Assembly (NCBI GenBank): GCA_964579135.1
Contig: CAZOFD010000033.1
Location: 1-12,802 of the forward strand
Source of the DNA: CAG-390 sp964579135
GTDB taxonomy: Bacteria; Bacillota; Clostridia; Oscillospirales; CAG-272
Length of the DNA stretch: 12,802 bases
Direction: 5' to 3'
Made by a program: the position numbers and the translations under genes. The first letter of the stretch is position 1. Each line of letters opens with the position of its first letter. Under the pieces are notes generated by a model. It saw nothing but the letters and a program-made list of their open reading frames with translations, did no database searches and was not told the DNA's origin. Below are positions 6,233 to 12,501 of the stretch, in pieces.

Positions 6233-6904
6233 ATGCAAACGGAAGCACTGTCAAAATTAAGTGAAATAAAAAAGCTCGAGGGTGCGCTCGAAGCCATTCT
6301 CTTCGCCGCGGGGCACCCCGTAACTTACGAAAAGATCGGCGCGGCGCTGTCCCTTACGCCGCGTGATGCCAAGCGTATGGCGGAGCATTTGGCAGAGTCG
6401 GTTAACGGCAACGAAAACGGCGGTATAATAATGCTGCTGTTCGACGACTCCTGCCAGCTTTGCACACGCGAGGATTATGCCCCGTATATCAGGGAGGCGC
6501 TCGGCATACGCCGCGGCGGAAACCTCTCGGCGTCCTCGATGGAGGTGCTCTCCATCGTCGCCTACAATCAGCCGGTCACTCGCGCATTTATAGATCTCAT
6601 ACGCGGAGTGGATTCCGCTTACGCCGTCGGCTCGTTGCTCGACAAGGGGCTGATCGTCGCCTGCGGTCGTCTCGACGCCCCCGGGCGTCCTATGCTGTAC
6701 GGCACTACCGAAAAATTTTTGCGAGTGTTCGGACTGTCGTCGCTTTCCGAGCTGCCCGAAAGCGACTCGGTTACCGCCGCGGTGGACGCCATAGCAAACG
6801 GGCAATCCGACGGCTCAAGTTCCGACTCGAGCGACAAAACGGAGGGCGAGAGCGGCGGAGAAAACGACGATAGCGGTAACGGCGACGACGTCGTCGCAGA
6901 GTGA
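6233..6904 (+). CDS. scpB: Segregation and condensation protein B
   Basis: Partner of ScpA in the SMC condensin; a dimer of ScpB binds the ScpA linker. The sequence has two winged-helix domains: the first begins KKLEGALEAILFAAGHPV (13-30) and the second contains LSIVAYNQPVTRAFIDLIRG (106-125) and GRPMLYGTTEKFLRVFGL (151-168), all typical. The last 35 residues (about 189-223) form a low-complexity Ser/Gly/Asp/Glu tail, unusual in length. ATG 6233 is the only usable start: a stop codon lies in frame at 6185 and no ATG, GTG or TTG intervenes. The SD is weak (GAGAG about 12 nt away). Confidence 0.96.
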   Translation: MQTEALSKLSEIKKLEGALEAILFAAGHPVTYEKIGAALSLTPRDAKRMAEHLAESVNGNENGGIIMLLFDDSCQLCTREDYAPYIREALGIRRGGNLSASSMEVLSIVAYNQPVTRAFIDLIRGVDSAYAVGSLLDKGLIVACGRLDAPGRPMLYGTTEKFLRVFGLSSLSELPESDSVTAAVDAIANGQSDGSSSDSSDKTEGESGGENDDSGNGDDVVAE

Positions 6905-6942
6905 CCCAACACTGCGCCGCCTTTGCCCGCGCAAAAATCGCG

Positions 6943-7025
6943 ATATCCGTAAAAACGGATATGACGGGCTCGGCGCATCTTTCGGCGCTCTGCCGAAAAT
7001 ATTATTGCGTTGCAAAGCGCAACGC
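6943..7025 (+). promoter_or_regulatory. Three consecutive stem-loops between scpB and the DUF2953 gene
   Basis: Three perfect hairpins lie in an 83-nt stretch: ATATCCGT-AAAA-ACGGATAT (6943-6962), TTTCGGC-GCTCT-GCCGAAA (6980-6998) and GCGTTGC-AAAGC-GCAACGC (7007-7025). None is followed by a U-tract. The third ends 8 nt before the GAGGTGA ribosome site of the next gene. No reading frame of note occupies this spacer. It may be a cis-acting leader, a processing site or a mobile short repeat; the sequence does not say which. Confidence 0.55.
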
Positions 7026-7045
7026 ACAGGAGCGAGGTGAATAAT

Positions 7046-7690
7046 TTGACGGGTGTGATCGTTATACTTGCAATAGCCGCATTTATCGCACTTTTGCTCT
7101 CGCTCAAGGCTGTGATAGTCGTATCGTACGCCGAGGACGTCGCCGTCGTTTTGAGGATAGGCGCCATTCCCATTCGGATAACGCCGCGTAAAAAGAAAAA
7201 GGTCAAATTATCCGCATATTCGGAGCGCAAACGAAAGAAAAAAGAAGCCGAGGAACGAAAAAAACTCGAAAAAAAACGGCAAAAAAAAGCCGATAAACGC
7301 AAAAAAGAAAAAACAAAACCGAAAAAAGAGTCGAAAAAGAGTTTAAAGGAAACGATAAACCTCGTATGCGCGCTTTTAAAAGTCGCCGTAGGGCGTTTTG
7401 CAAAGCATTTGCGCATACGGGTCGCCAAACTTCACGTTTCGGTGGCGACCGGCGACGCGGCATCGACAGCCGTCGCTTACGGAGCTATCGTTCAATCCGC
7501 CTCGTATCTCGCCGCGCTTCTCGATCGCGCGAATAAACTCGACGCTCCCGCAAAAGCCGACGTGATGATATGCGCGGACTACCTATCCGAAAAAACTCAC
7601 GCAGACGTCGAGATCGGGTTCTCTTTGCGCCTTTGGCAAATGCTCGACGTACTTTTACGAACGGGCATAACGCTTATAAAAAAATTATAA
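7046..7690 (+). CDS. DUF2953 domain membrane protein with lysine-rich linker
   Basis: Unknown function. DUF2953 proteins are single-span membrane proteins found beside ytfJ and scpAB in Clostridia, hence a suspected sporulation or envelope role. The product of 214 residues has one N-terminal membrane helix (about 3-26), a short beta-like segment (EDVAVVLRIGAIPIRITPRK) typical of the family, an extremely basic linker (about 48-98, roughly 30 of 51 residues Lys or Arg), and a C-terminal alpha/beta part (about 100-214). I prefer the TTG start at 7046 because GAGGTGA (7034-7040) is ideally placed and it puts the helix at the N-terminus. GTG 7037 is the alternative. The ytfJ gene follows after 81 nt. 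Confidence 0.8.
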   Translation: MTGVIVILAIAAFIALLLSLKAVIVVSYAEDVAVVLRIGAIPIRITPRKKKKVKLSAYSERKRKKKEAEERKKLEKKRQKKADKRKKEKTKPKKESKKSLKETINLVCALLKVAVGRFAKHLRIRVAKLHVSVATGDAASTAVAYGAIVQSASYLAALLDRANKLDAPAKADVMICADYLSEKTHADVEIGFSLRLWQMLDVLLRTGITLIKKL

Positions 7691-7701
7691 AACGATTATA
7701 C

Positions 7702-7744
7702 GTTACAAAGTTACAAAGCAAAAGCAAGGTCAAGCGATCTTGAC
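7702..7744 (+). repeat. Short tandem repeat and hairpin in the DUF2953-ytfJ spacer
   Basis: GTTACAAA occurs twice in tandem (7702-7717). GTCAAG-CGAT-CTTGAC forms a 6-bp hairpin at 7729-7744. No U-tract follows and no convincing sigma-F or sigma-G promoter was recognised before ytfJ. Confidence 0.35.
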
Positions 7745-7771
7745 GTTTACGATCGCGGAAAGGAATTTATT

Positions 7772-8230
7772 ATGGCAAGCGAAAACAAAATCCAGGAGAT
7801 CATCTCCGCCTCTCTCGAGAACATCCGCTCTATGGTGGACGCCAACACCGTTATCGGCACGCCGATAACCACTCCTCAGGGCACGACGATCATCCCCGTC
7901 TCCAAAATATCTATGGGAATCGCCTCGGGCGGTCTCGATTACACGGGAAAAAGCGACGAGGCTCTACGCACCAAACTGCAAAACTTCGGCGGCGGCGGAG
8001 GCACGGGGCTTTCCGTTGTTCCGCTCGGATTTCTCGTCGTATCCGCCGACGGCAGGGTCGATATGATAAACGTAGGCAGCGAGGAGCCCTCCGGCACGAT
8101 CGAACAGATCGCCGACCTTATCGAGCGCTCGCCGAGCATCATCGCAAAAATCACCGCACTCTTCCCCAAGAAAGACAAAAAAACGGCTGAAAACGACGAA
8201 AAAACGGAAACGGAAGAAGAAAAAGCCTGA
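7772..8230 (+). CDS. ytfJ: Sporulation protein YtfJ / GerW family
   Basis: Member of the YtfJ (GerW) family. In Bacillus subtilis the homologue is made in the forespore and is needed for normal spore germination; the molecular activity is unknown. The 152-residue protein has the family features: an N-terminal helix (IQEIISASLENIRSMVDANT), VIGTPITTPQGTTIIPVSKIS, a conserved five-glycine stretch (about 73-77) and GLSVVPLGFLVVSADGRVDMI, then a charged Lys/Glu tail. ATG 7772 is preceded by AAAGGA at 7759-7764 with 7 nt spacing. It lies between the DUF2953 and D,D-carboxypeptidase genes, an order conserved in many Clostridia. Its presence supports spore-forming ancestry but does not prove that this strain sporulates. 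Confidence 0.93.
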   Translation: MASENKIQEIISASLENIRSMVDANTVIGTPITTPQGTTIIPVSKISMGIASGGLDYTGKSDEALRTKLQNFGGGGGTGLSVVPLGFLVVSADGRVDMINVGSEEPSGTIEQIADLIERSPSIIAKITALFPKKDKKTAENDEKTETEEEKA

Positions 8231-8316
8231 TTCCGGCGCACTCCGCCAAGCGAAACCGCGTAAGTATGCCGCTCCGCCGCGCGCGATCTTTCCTCATCTC
8301 CTCATAAAACCGAACG

Positions 8317-8351
8317 AACTCCAATATATTTTTAAAAAAAGTATCGGAGTT
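8317..8351 (+). promoter_or_regulatory. Hairpin that would sequester the carboxypeptidase ribosome-binding site
   Basis: AACTCC (8317-8322) pairs perfectly with GGAGTT (8346-8351), which contains the GGAG SD of the next gene. Inside, ATA/TAT and a run of T-A pairs extend the stem. The ATG is at 8356. The structure could lower translation until melted. No U-tract follows, so it is not a terminator. Confidence 0.45.
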
Positions 8352-8355
8352 AAAT

Positions 8356-9621
8356 ATGTTTCGTATATACCGTATCGCCGCGCTCGCGCTTGCACTGGTG
8401 CTGTTATTTCCCATCGGAACGGACGCGAATATCCGCACCTATGCCGCCGCGTGCGCTCTGTGCGAAAGCGAAAGGACCAAAGGTGCGGTATCGACGGCGG
8501 CAAGCGGTATTTCAACGACCTCGAGCCGAGCACGCGACGCGATCTCGCAAAAAATAGGCGACGTTTCGGCGCAGTGTGCCGTACTTATGAACGTTTCGGA
8601 CGGCAAAAGGCAGATCCTTTGGCAAAAAAACGCCGATCGACGAATGCGCCCCGCAAGCACGACGAAAATAATGACAGCAATCGTGGCGATCGAAGCGATG
8701 CCGCTCTCGAGCGTCATCACGGTACCCGCCGAGGCGGTTGGTACTGAGGGATCGAGCGTTTATCTCACCGAGGGCGAAAAGTTTACGCTTGAAGAGCTGC
8801 TCTACTGTATGCTGCTTGCATCCGCCAACGACGCCGCCGCTACGATCGCCGTCGCCGTCGGCGGCTCGATCGCGGCTTTTGCCGATATGATGAACGATAA
8901 GGCAAGTATGCTCGGGCTTGAATCCTCACATTTCGCGAATCCTCACGGGCTCGACGACGAAGCGCACTACACAAGTGCAAAAGATCTCGCGCTAATCGCG
9001 GCGTACGCGCTTGAGAACGACGTACTTTTAAAGATCGTTTCCACCTATAAGATCGTCGTAAAAGGCGTTGAGGCAAAGGAGCGCCGTCTCGTTAATCACA
9101 ACAGACTTCTGCTCTCGTACCGCGGCGCCGTCGGCGTAAAGACGGGATACACCAAAGCCGGCGGACGTTGCCTTGTCAGCGCCGCGGAGAGGGACGGTCT
9201 GCGCCTCGTTTGCGTAACGCTTTCCGCCCCCGACGATTGGCAAGATCACAAAACGATGCTCGACAGCGGCTTTTCTTCGTACGAACGCGTCGCTTTGGCA
9301 AAGGACGGCAAGGTCGTCGCCACAACGCTCGAGCACGAGATTCCCGCCCTCGCCGTTATCGGGGGCGAGCAAACGAGCCTCGTTTGCCGAGTTGACGACG
9401 CATATGCCGTCGTGCCGACAAGCGGTGCCGTTTTAACGTACACCATCGAAATGCAACGCTACGGCTTCGCTCCCATCGAAAAAGGAACGAAAGTCGGCAA
9501 AATAACGTGGTATTGCGACGGCGAGGCTATCGCTTCAAGCGACGTCAAAGTTGCTTTTTCCGCCGCAAAACGGCGATCGAAAAAAACATTTGCGCATTTT
9601 TTACGATCGTGCACTCAATAG
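8356..9621 (+). CDS. D-alanyl-D-alanine carboxypeptidase, penicillin-binding protein 5/DacF family (S11)
   Basis: Secreted serine D,D-carboxypeptidase that removes the terminal D-Ala of peptidoglycan stem peptides; homologues DacB and DacF tune cross-linking of the spore cortex. The 421-residue protein has an N-terminal hydrophobic segment (about 8-20) consistent with a signal sequence, then the three class motifs: SxxK as S101-T-T-K104 in PASTTKIMTA, SxN as S156-A-N158 in LLASANDAA, and KTG at 262-264 in GVKTGYT. NPHGLDDEAHYTSAKDLA is also typical. A C-terminal beta-rich domain follows (about 310-400), ending with a basic segment (KRRSKK) and a short hydrophobic stretch. The GGAG SD at 8346-8349 lies inside a hairpin. 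DacF or DacB by position; orthology cannot be decided here. Confidence 0.93.
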   Translation: MFRIYRIAALALALVLLFPIGTDANIRTYAAACALCESERTKGAVSTAASGISTTSSRARDAISQKIGDVSAQCAVLMNVSDGKRQILWQKNADRRMRPASTTKIMTAIVAIEAMPLSSVITVPAEAVGTEGSSVYLTEGEKFTLEELLYCMLLASANDAAATIAVAVGGSIAAFADMMNDKASMLGLESSHFANPHGLDDEAHYTSAKDLALIAAYALENDVLLKIVSTYKIVVKGVEAKERRLVNHNRLLLSYRGAVGVKTGYTKAGGRCLVSAAERDGLRLVCVTLSAPDDWQDHKTMLDSGFSSYERVALAKDGKVVATTLEHEIPALAVIGGEQTSLVCRVDDAYAVVPTSGAVLTYTIEMQRYGFAPIEKGTKVGKITWYCDGEAIASSDVKVAFSAAKRRSKKTFAHFLRSCTQ

Positions 9622-9660
9622 CGGTCAAAAAATCCGCAAGCTCAATATCACTTGACAAAA

Positions 9661-10461
9661 ATGGCTAACAGCGAAAAAATACGACTTCAAAAATACTTTA
9701 CACTTTGCGGGGTAATGTCACGCCGCGCGTGCGAGGCAGAGATATCAAAAGGCACCGTAACCGTAAACGGCAAAAAGGCAGAGATCGGCGACAAAGTAAC
9801 GCCCGGGAAAGACCGCGTGGTTTGGAACGGCAAAGGCATCGTTTACAGACCGAATACGGAAAAGATCGTTATCGCGCTGAACAAACCGCGCGGATACGTT
9901 TGCACGCTGAACGACGAGCGCGGTCGCAAAAAAGTCAGCGACCTTACCGCCGACGTCGACTCTCGCCTCTTCCCCGTCGGTCGGCTCGATATGGCGTCGG
10001 AGGGGCTTTTGCTTCTGACCAACGACGGCGAACTTGCCAATCTTTTAACGCACCCGCGCCACCACGTACCGAAACTTTACAGGGTCACGCTCGAGGGCAC
10101 CCCCGGCGACGACGTCCTCGACAAATTGCGCTCTATGCGGGAGCTCGACGGCGAAGCGATTATGCCCGTCGAAGTTTACCGCGTTGACGTTCGCGACGCG
10201 TCGACAAGGATCGACGTGGTACTGCACGAGGGTAAAAACCGCCAGATTCGCAGAATGTGCGACGCCGTCGGCTGCCCCGTTACGCGACTGCGCCGTCTTC
10301 GCATCGGAAACGTCGGCGTCAGCGGCATCGCCCCCGGCAAATGGCGCAAATTGCGCGACGACGAGGTTGCCGAACTCAAACGTATCGCCAAAAGCGCCCC
10401 GAACGAGCAAACGTCGCAATACGACGTATCGTATTACTTATCAAACGACGAGGAGATCTGA
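9661..10461 (+). CDS. rluB: 23S rRNA pseudouridine synthase, RluB-type (RsuA family)
   Basis: Isomerises a uridine in 23S rRNA to pseudouridine. At 266 residues it has an N-terminal S4 RNA-binding domain (IRLQKYFTLCGVMSRRACE, about 7-25, and GTVTVNGKKAEIGD) and the RsuA catalytic core with LNKPRGYVCT (73-82), the catalytic motif GRLDMASEGLLLLTNDGELA with Asp110, and GKNRQIRRM (191-199). ATG 9661 is chosen because it starts three codons after a possible TTG (9652) and fits the S4 domain. Neither start has a recognisable SD, which is odd in this otherwise SD-rich window. It follows the carboxypeptidase gene by 39 nt; spmA and spmB, often located between the two, are missing. It ends 2 nt before the next gene. 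Confidence 0.93.
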   Translation: MANSEKIRLQKYFTLCGVMSRRACEAEISKGTVTVNGKKAEIGDKVTPGKDRVVWNGKGIVYRPNTEKIVIALNKPRGYVCTLNDERGRKKVSDLTADVDSRLFPVGRLDMASEGLLLLTNDGELANLLTHPRHHVPKLYRVTLEGTPGDDVLDKLRSMRELDGEAIMPVEVYRVDVRDASTRIDVVLHEGKNRQIRRMCDAVGCPVTRLRRLRIGNVGVSGIAPGKWRKLRDDEVAELKRIAKSAPNEQTSQYDVSYYLSNDEEI

Positions 10462-10463
10462 AA

Positions 10464-10847
10464 ATGCTTGAAGTACTCCCCTTGCAAACGAAAGACGAAC
10501 AAAAAAAGGCTTGCGAACTCTGCGGTGCGGAATATTTGCCCGACGCTTTGGCTTATGCCGCCTACGTTGACGGCGTGACCGCAGGCGTTTGCCAGTTCTC
10601 GCTATCCGTCGACGGCGGCGTTATCCGCACTCTTAACGCCACGCAAACCGGCGAGGCAAACGTTCTTTTCGTAATGGGCAGAACGGCGATGTCCTTTATG
10701 GAGATGTGCGGCGCCGAAGCGGCGTATTTCGCCGCAGACAACGTTCCTCCCGCACTTGTTTCCGCCATCGGCTTTAAGCCTGACGAGACCGGCAAACCGT
10801 TTGCCGACCTTCGCGGATTTTTCGACCACCCCTGCTCTCACACTTAA
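10464..10847 (+). CDS. Small GNAT-like protein, function unknown
   Basis: Protein of 127 residues. The alternation of strands and helices (LEVLPLQ; DEQKKACELCG; DALAYAAYVDG; AGVCQFSLS; a helix ANVLFVMGRTAMSFMEMCG; EAAYFAAD; PALVSAIGFKP) resembles a compact GNAT acetyltransferase fold. The classic acetyl-CoA loop (Q/R-x-x-G-x-G/A) is not evident, so activity is doubtful. It contains four Cys residues, including one in FFDHPC near the end. ATG 10464 has AGGAG at 10451-10455 with 8 nt spacing inside the end of rluB, so coupling is likely. It is the last gene of the plus-strand unit, just before the terminator. The family assignment rests on pattern only. Confidence 0.7.
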   Translation: MLEVLPLQTKDEQKKACELCGAEYLPDALAYAAYVDGVTAGVCQFSLSVDGGVIRTLNATQTGEANVLFVMGRTAMSFMEMCGAEAAYFAADNVPPALVSAIGFKPDETGKPFADLRGFFDHPCSHT

Positions 10848-10859
10848 CGCAAAAACGGT

Positions 10860-10892
10860 AAAAAGCCCTTCTCCCGCGGGAGAAGGGCTTTT
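10860..10892. terminator. Bidirectional intrinsic terminator between convergent units
   Basis: A perfect palindrome has arms GCCCTTCTCCCG (10865-10876) and CGGGAGAAGGGC (10877-10888), flanked by five A residues on the left and four T residues then ATTTATAA on the right. It therefore terminates the long plus-strand unit (13 nt after its last stop) and the solute-binding-protein transcript arriving on the minus strand. Confidence 0.93.
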
Positions 10893-10944
10893 ATTTATAA
10901 GACGGTAAAATTTATTTCGTCTTTATATCGTACGAGTTACAAAC

Positions 10945-12501
10945 TTATGCAAGATTTCCGTCGATGTTATCGAGAGCCTCGTTAAGATCGTCAATATAGC
11001 CGGAAGTATTGTTATACAGTATTCCGAGACGTCTTTGTGCGGACTTATATCTCGAACTCGCTCTGCCGACGAGGTCGCGCAGGAACTGATGAGGTGCGTT
11101 ATATCCGCTGTCCTCGGTCTGACCGAGCTGAGTGGGATAATAAACCGCAGCGTCGTAAGTAAGATTAAGAACTATACGGTCGACCATTTCCATAGGCTTG
11201 GTCTGAGCGATGGTTCTCTCTTTAAGAGTAACCTCGTAATATTCGGGAACGACGGTGTTCGCGCCCTCGGAAGCCATAACCTCGAGTACCGCGCCGAGCA
11301 TTTGCATTTCGGCATCGGTTTTGCCCTCAAGGTTGGGGATAGCGAATGCGGAAGCGGTGTCGTGTACGCAACCATAGTAGGTGCCCGCACCCTCCTCATA
11401 CTTCGGAACGGGAAGAACGCCGAGACCGAAAGTTACGCCCGCAACGTAGGACTTCTCCGCTTCGATAAGTCTGAGAACAGCCATAGCAGCCGTGCCTTGA
11501 CCGAATTTCTCAGCCATAGCGTCAAACTCGGTATCGGTAGACATATGCTCGTAAGGGTTGCTGCCCTCGCAGACCCAGTAAAGGTTGCCGACAGCTTCGG
11601 TTACCTGAGCCGCCTTTTTGGTATCGAAAACGAACTTGTAAGTATCGTCTGCCGTCTTATCGAGAAGTTTGATCTCGCAAGAAGCAACGAAAGGATCGAG
11701 ACCGGTCATTCTCGAAAGGAGAACGCCGTAGGTATCTCCGTCGTCCTTTTCACCGGCGACGGTACCCGTTGAATCATCGTAGAACTCCTCTGCAAGCGTG
11801 TACATCTTGGAGATGGTCCACTCGCCGCTGTCTACCCAAGCATAAGGATCGTCATAGCCCTTGTTCTTAAACATAGTCTCGTTGATAAACGTCGTGTAAA
11901 CCAAACGATAAGTAGAGAGCGAGATAGAGCCGGTAACGAAGAACTGCTTGCCCTTGTAGCTCGAAGAAGCGTTAATGAGCTGAGACCAGTAATCCTTTTC
12001 GAGGTTGAGGTACTGCAGACCGCTGAGATTGAGGTACAGGTTGTTGCAGGCGTTGGTGCCGGAATGGTAGAGAGCGTCGACGACTATCGAATAGTCGTTT
12101 CTGCCTGCGTCGCGCATACTCTGAACGTCGTCGCCGATATTTCCCCAACCGCTTGCGTCGTAAGTGACGGTGTTCTTAAGCTGTACACCGAGGTGATTCT
12201 CAACGTTCGCCTGACGCTGCCAAACCGCTTTGGTGATCTTGTCACCCATATCCGCCTCAACGCAAACGTCGTCGTCAAACCACTCGTGTCCGCGCGAATA
12301 GATAAGAATGAGCTCGTCATCATAGTTCATCTCGGGAACGTCGTGAACGTCTTTTGCCAACACGGTATCGCCTTTGTTGCTGCTGCCGGTGGCGGGAGTT
12401 TTAGTCGTGCTGTCACCGTCGCCGGTGTTCGCGCAACCCACAAAGCACGCCGCGAGCATCATAAGCGCCAGAAGCATACTGATGAGCTTTTTTGTTTTCA
12501 T
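10945..12501 (-). CDS. Extracellular solute-binding lipoprotein of an ABC importer
   Basis: Probable lipid-anchored substrate-binding protein, likely sugar-specific by general resemblance to the clostridial family 1 solute-binding proteins; the ligand is unknown. The 518 residues begin with a signal peptide (MKTKKLISMLLALMMLAACF) containing two possible lipobox cysteines, LAAC (Cys19) and FVGC (Cys23), then a Thr/Ser/Gly/Asp linker typical of exported lipoproteins. The mature part is rich in Asp, Tyr and Trp and contains KKAAQVTEAV and GLGVLPVPKYEEG, the latter like the conserved PLP segment of these proteins. Two ATG codons are adjacent; the second (12501) is better spaced (7 nt) from AGGAG at 12513-12509. 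No permease or ATPase gene is in the window. It has its own promoter. Confidence 0.88.
   Translation of the reverse strand: MKTKKLISMLLALMMLAACFVGCANTGDGDSTTKTPATGSSNKGDTVLAKDVHDVPEMNYDDELILIYSRGHEWFDDDVCVEADMGDKITKAVWQRQANVENHLGVQLKNTVTYDASGWGNIGDDVQSMRDAGRNDYSIVVDALYHSGTNACNNLYLNLSGLQYLNLEKDYWSQLINASSSYKGKQFFVTGSISLSTYRLVYTTFINETMFKNKGYDDPYAWVDSGEWTISKMYTLAEEFYDDSTGTVAGEKDDGDTYGVLLSRMTGLDPFVASCEIKLLDKTADDTYKFVFDTKKAAQVTEAVGNLYWVCEGSNPYEHMSTDTEFDAMAEKFGQGTAAMAVLRLIEAEKSYVAGVTFGLGVLPVPKYEEGAGTYYGCVHDTASAFAIPNLEGKTDAEMQMLGAVLEVMASEGANTVVPEYYEVTLKERTIAQTKPMEMVDRIVLNLTYDAAVYYPTQLGQTEDSGYNAPHQFLRDLVGRASSRYKSAQRRLGILYNNTSGYIDDLNEALDNIDGNLA

Noticed and set aside
6619..7428. A minus-strand frame of 269 codons across scpB and the DUF2953 gene
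   Set aside because: It is antisense to two supported genes; its Phe/Ser-rich composition is the complement of the Lys-rich linker.
7691..7771. A forespore sigma promoter before ytfJ
   Set aside because: No pair of -35/-10 elements matched the sigma-F or sigma-G patterns well enough.
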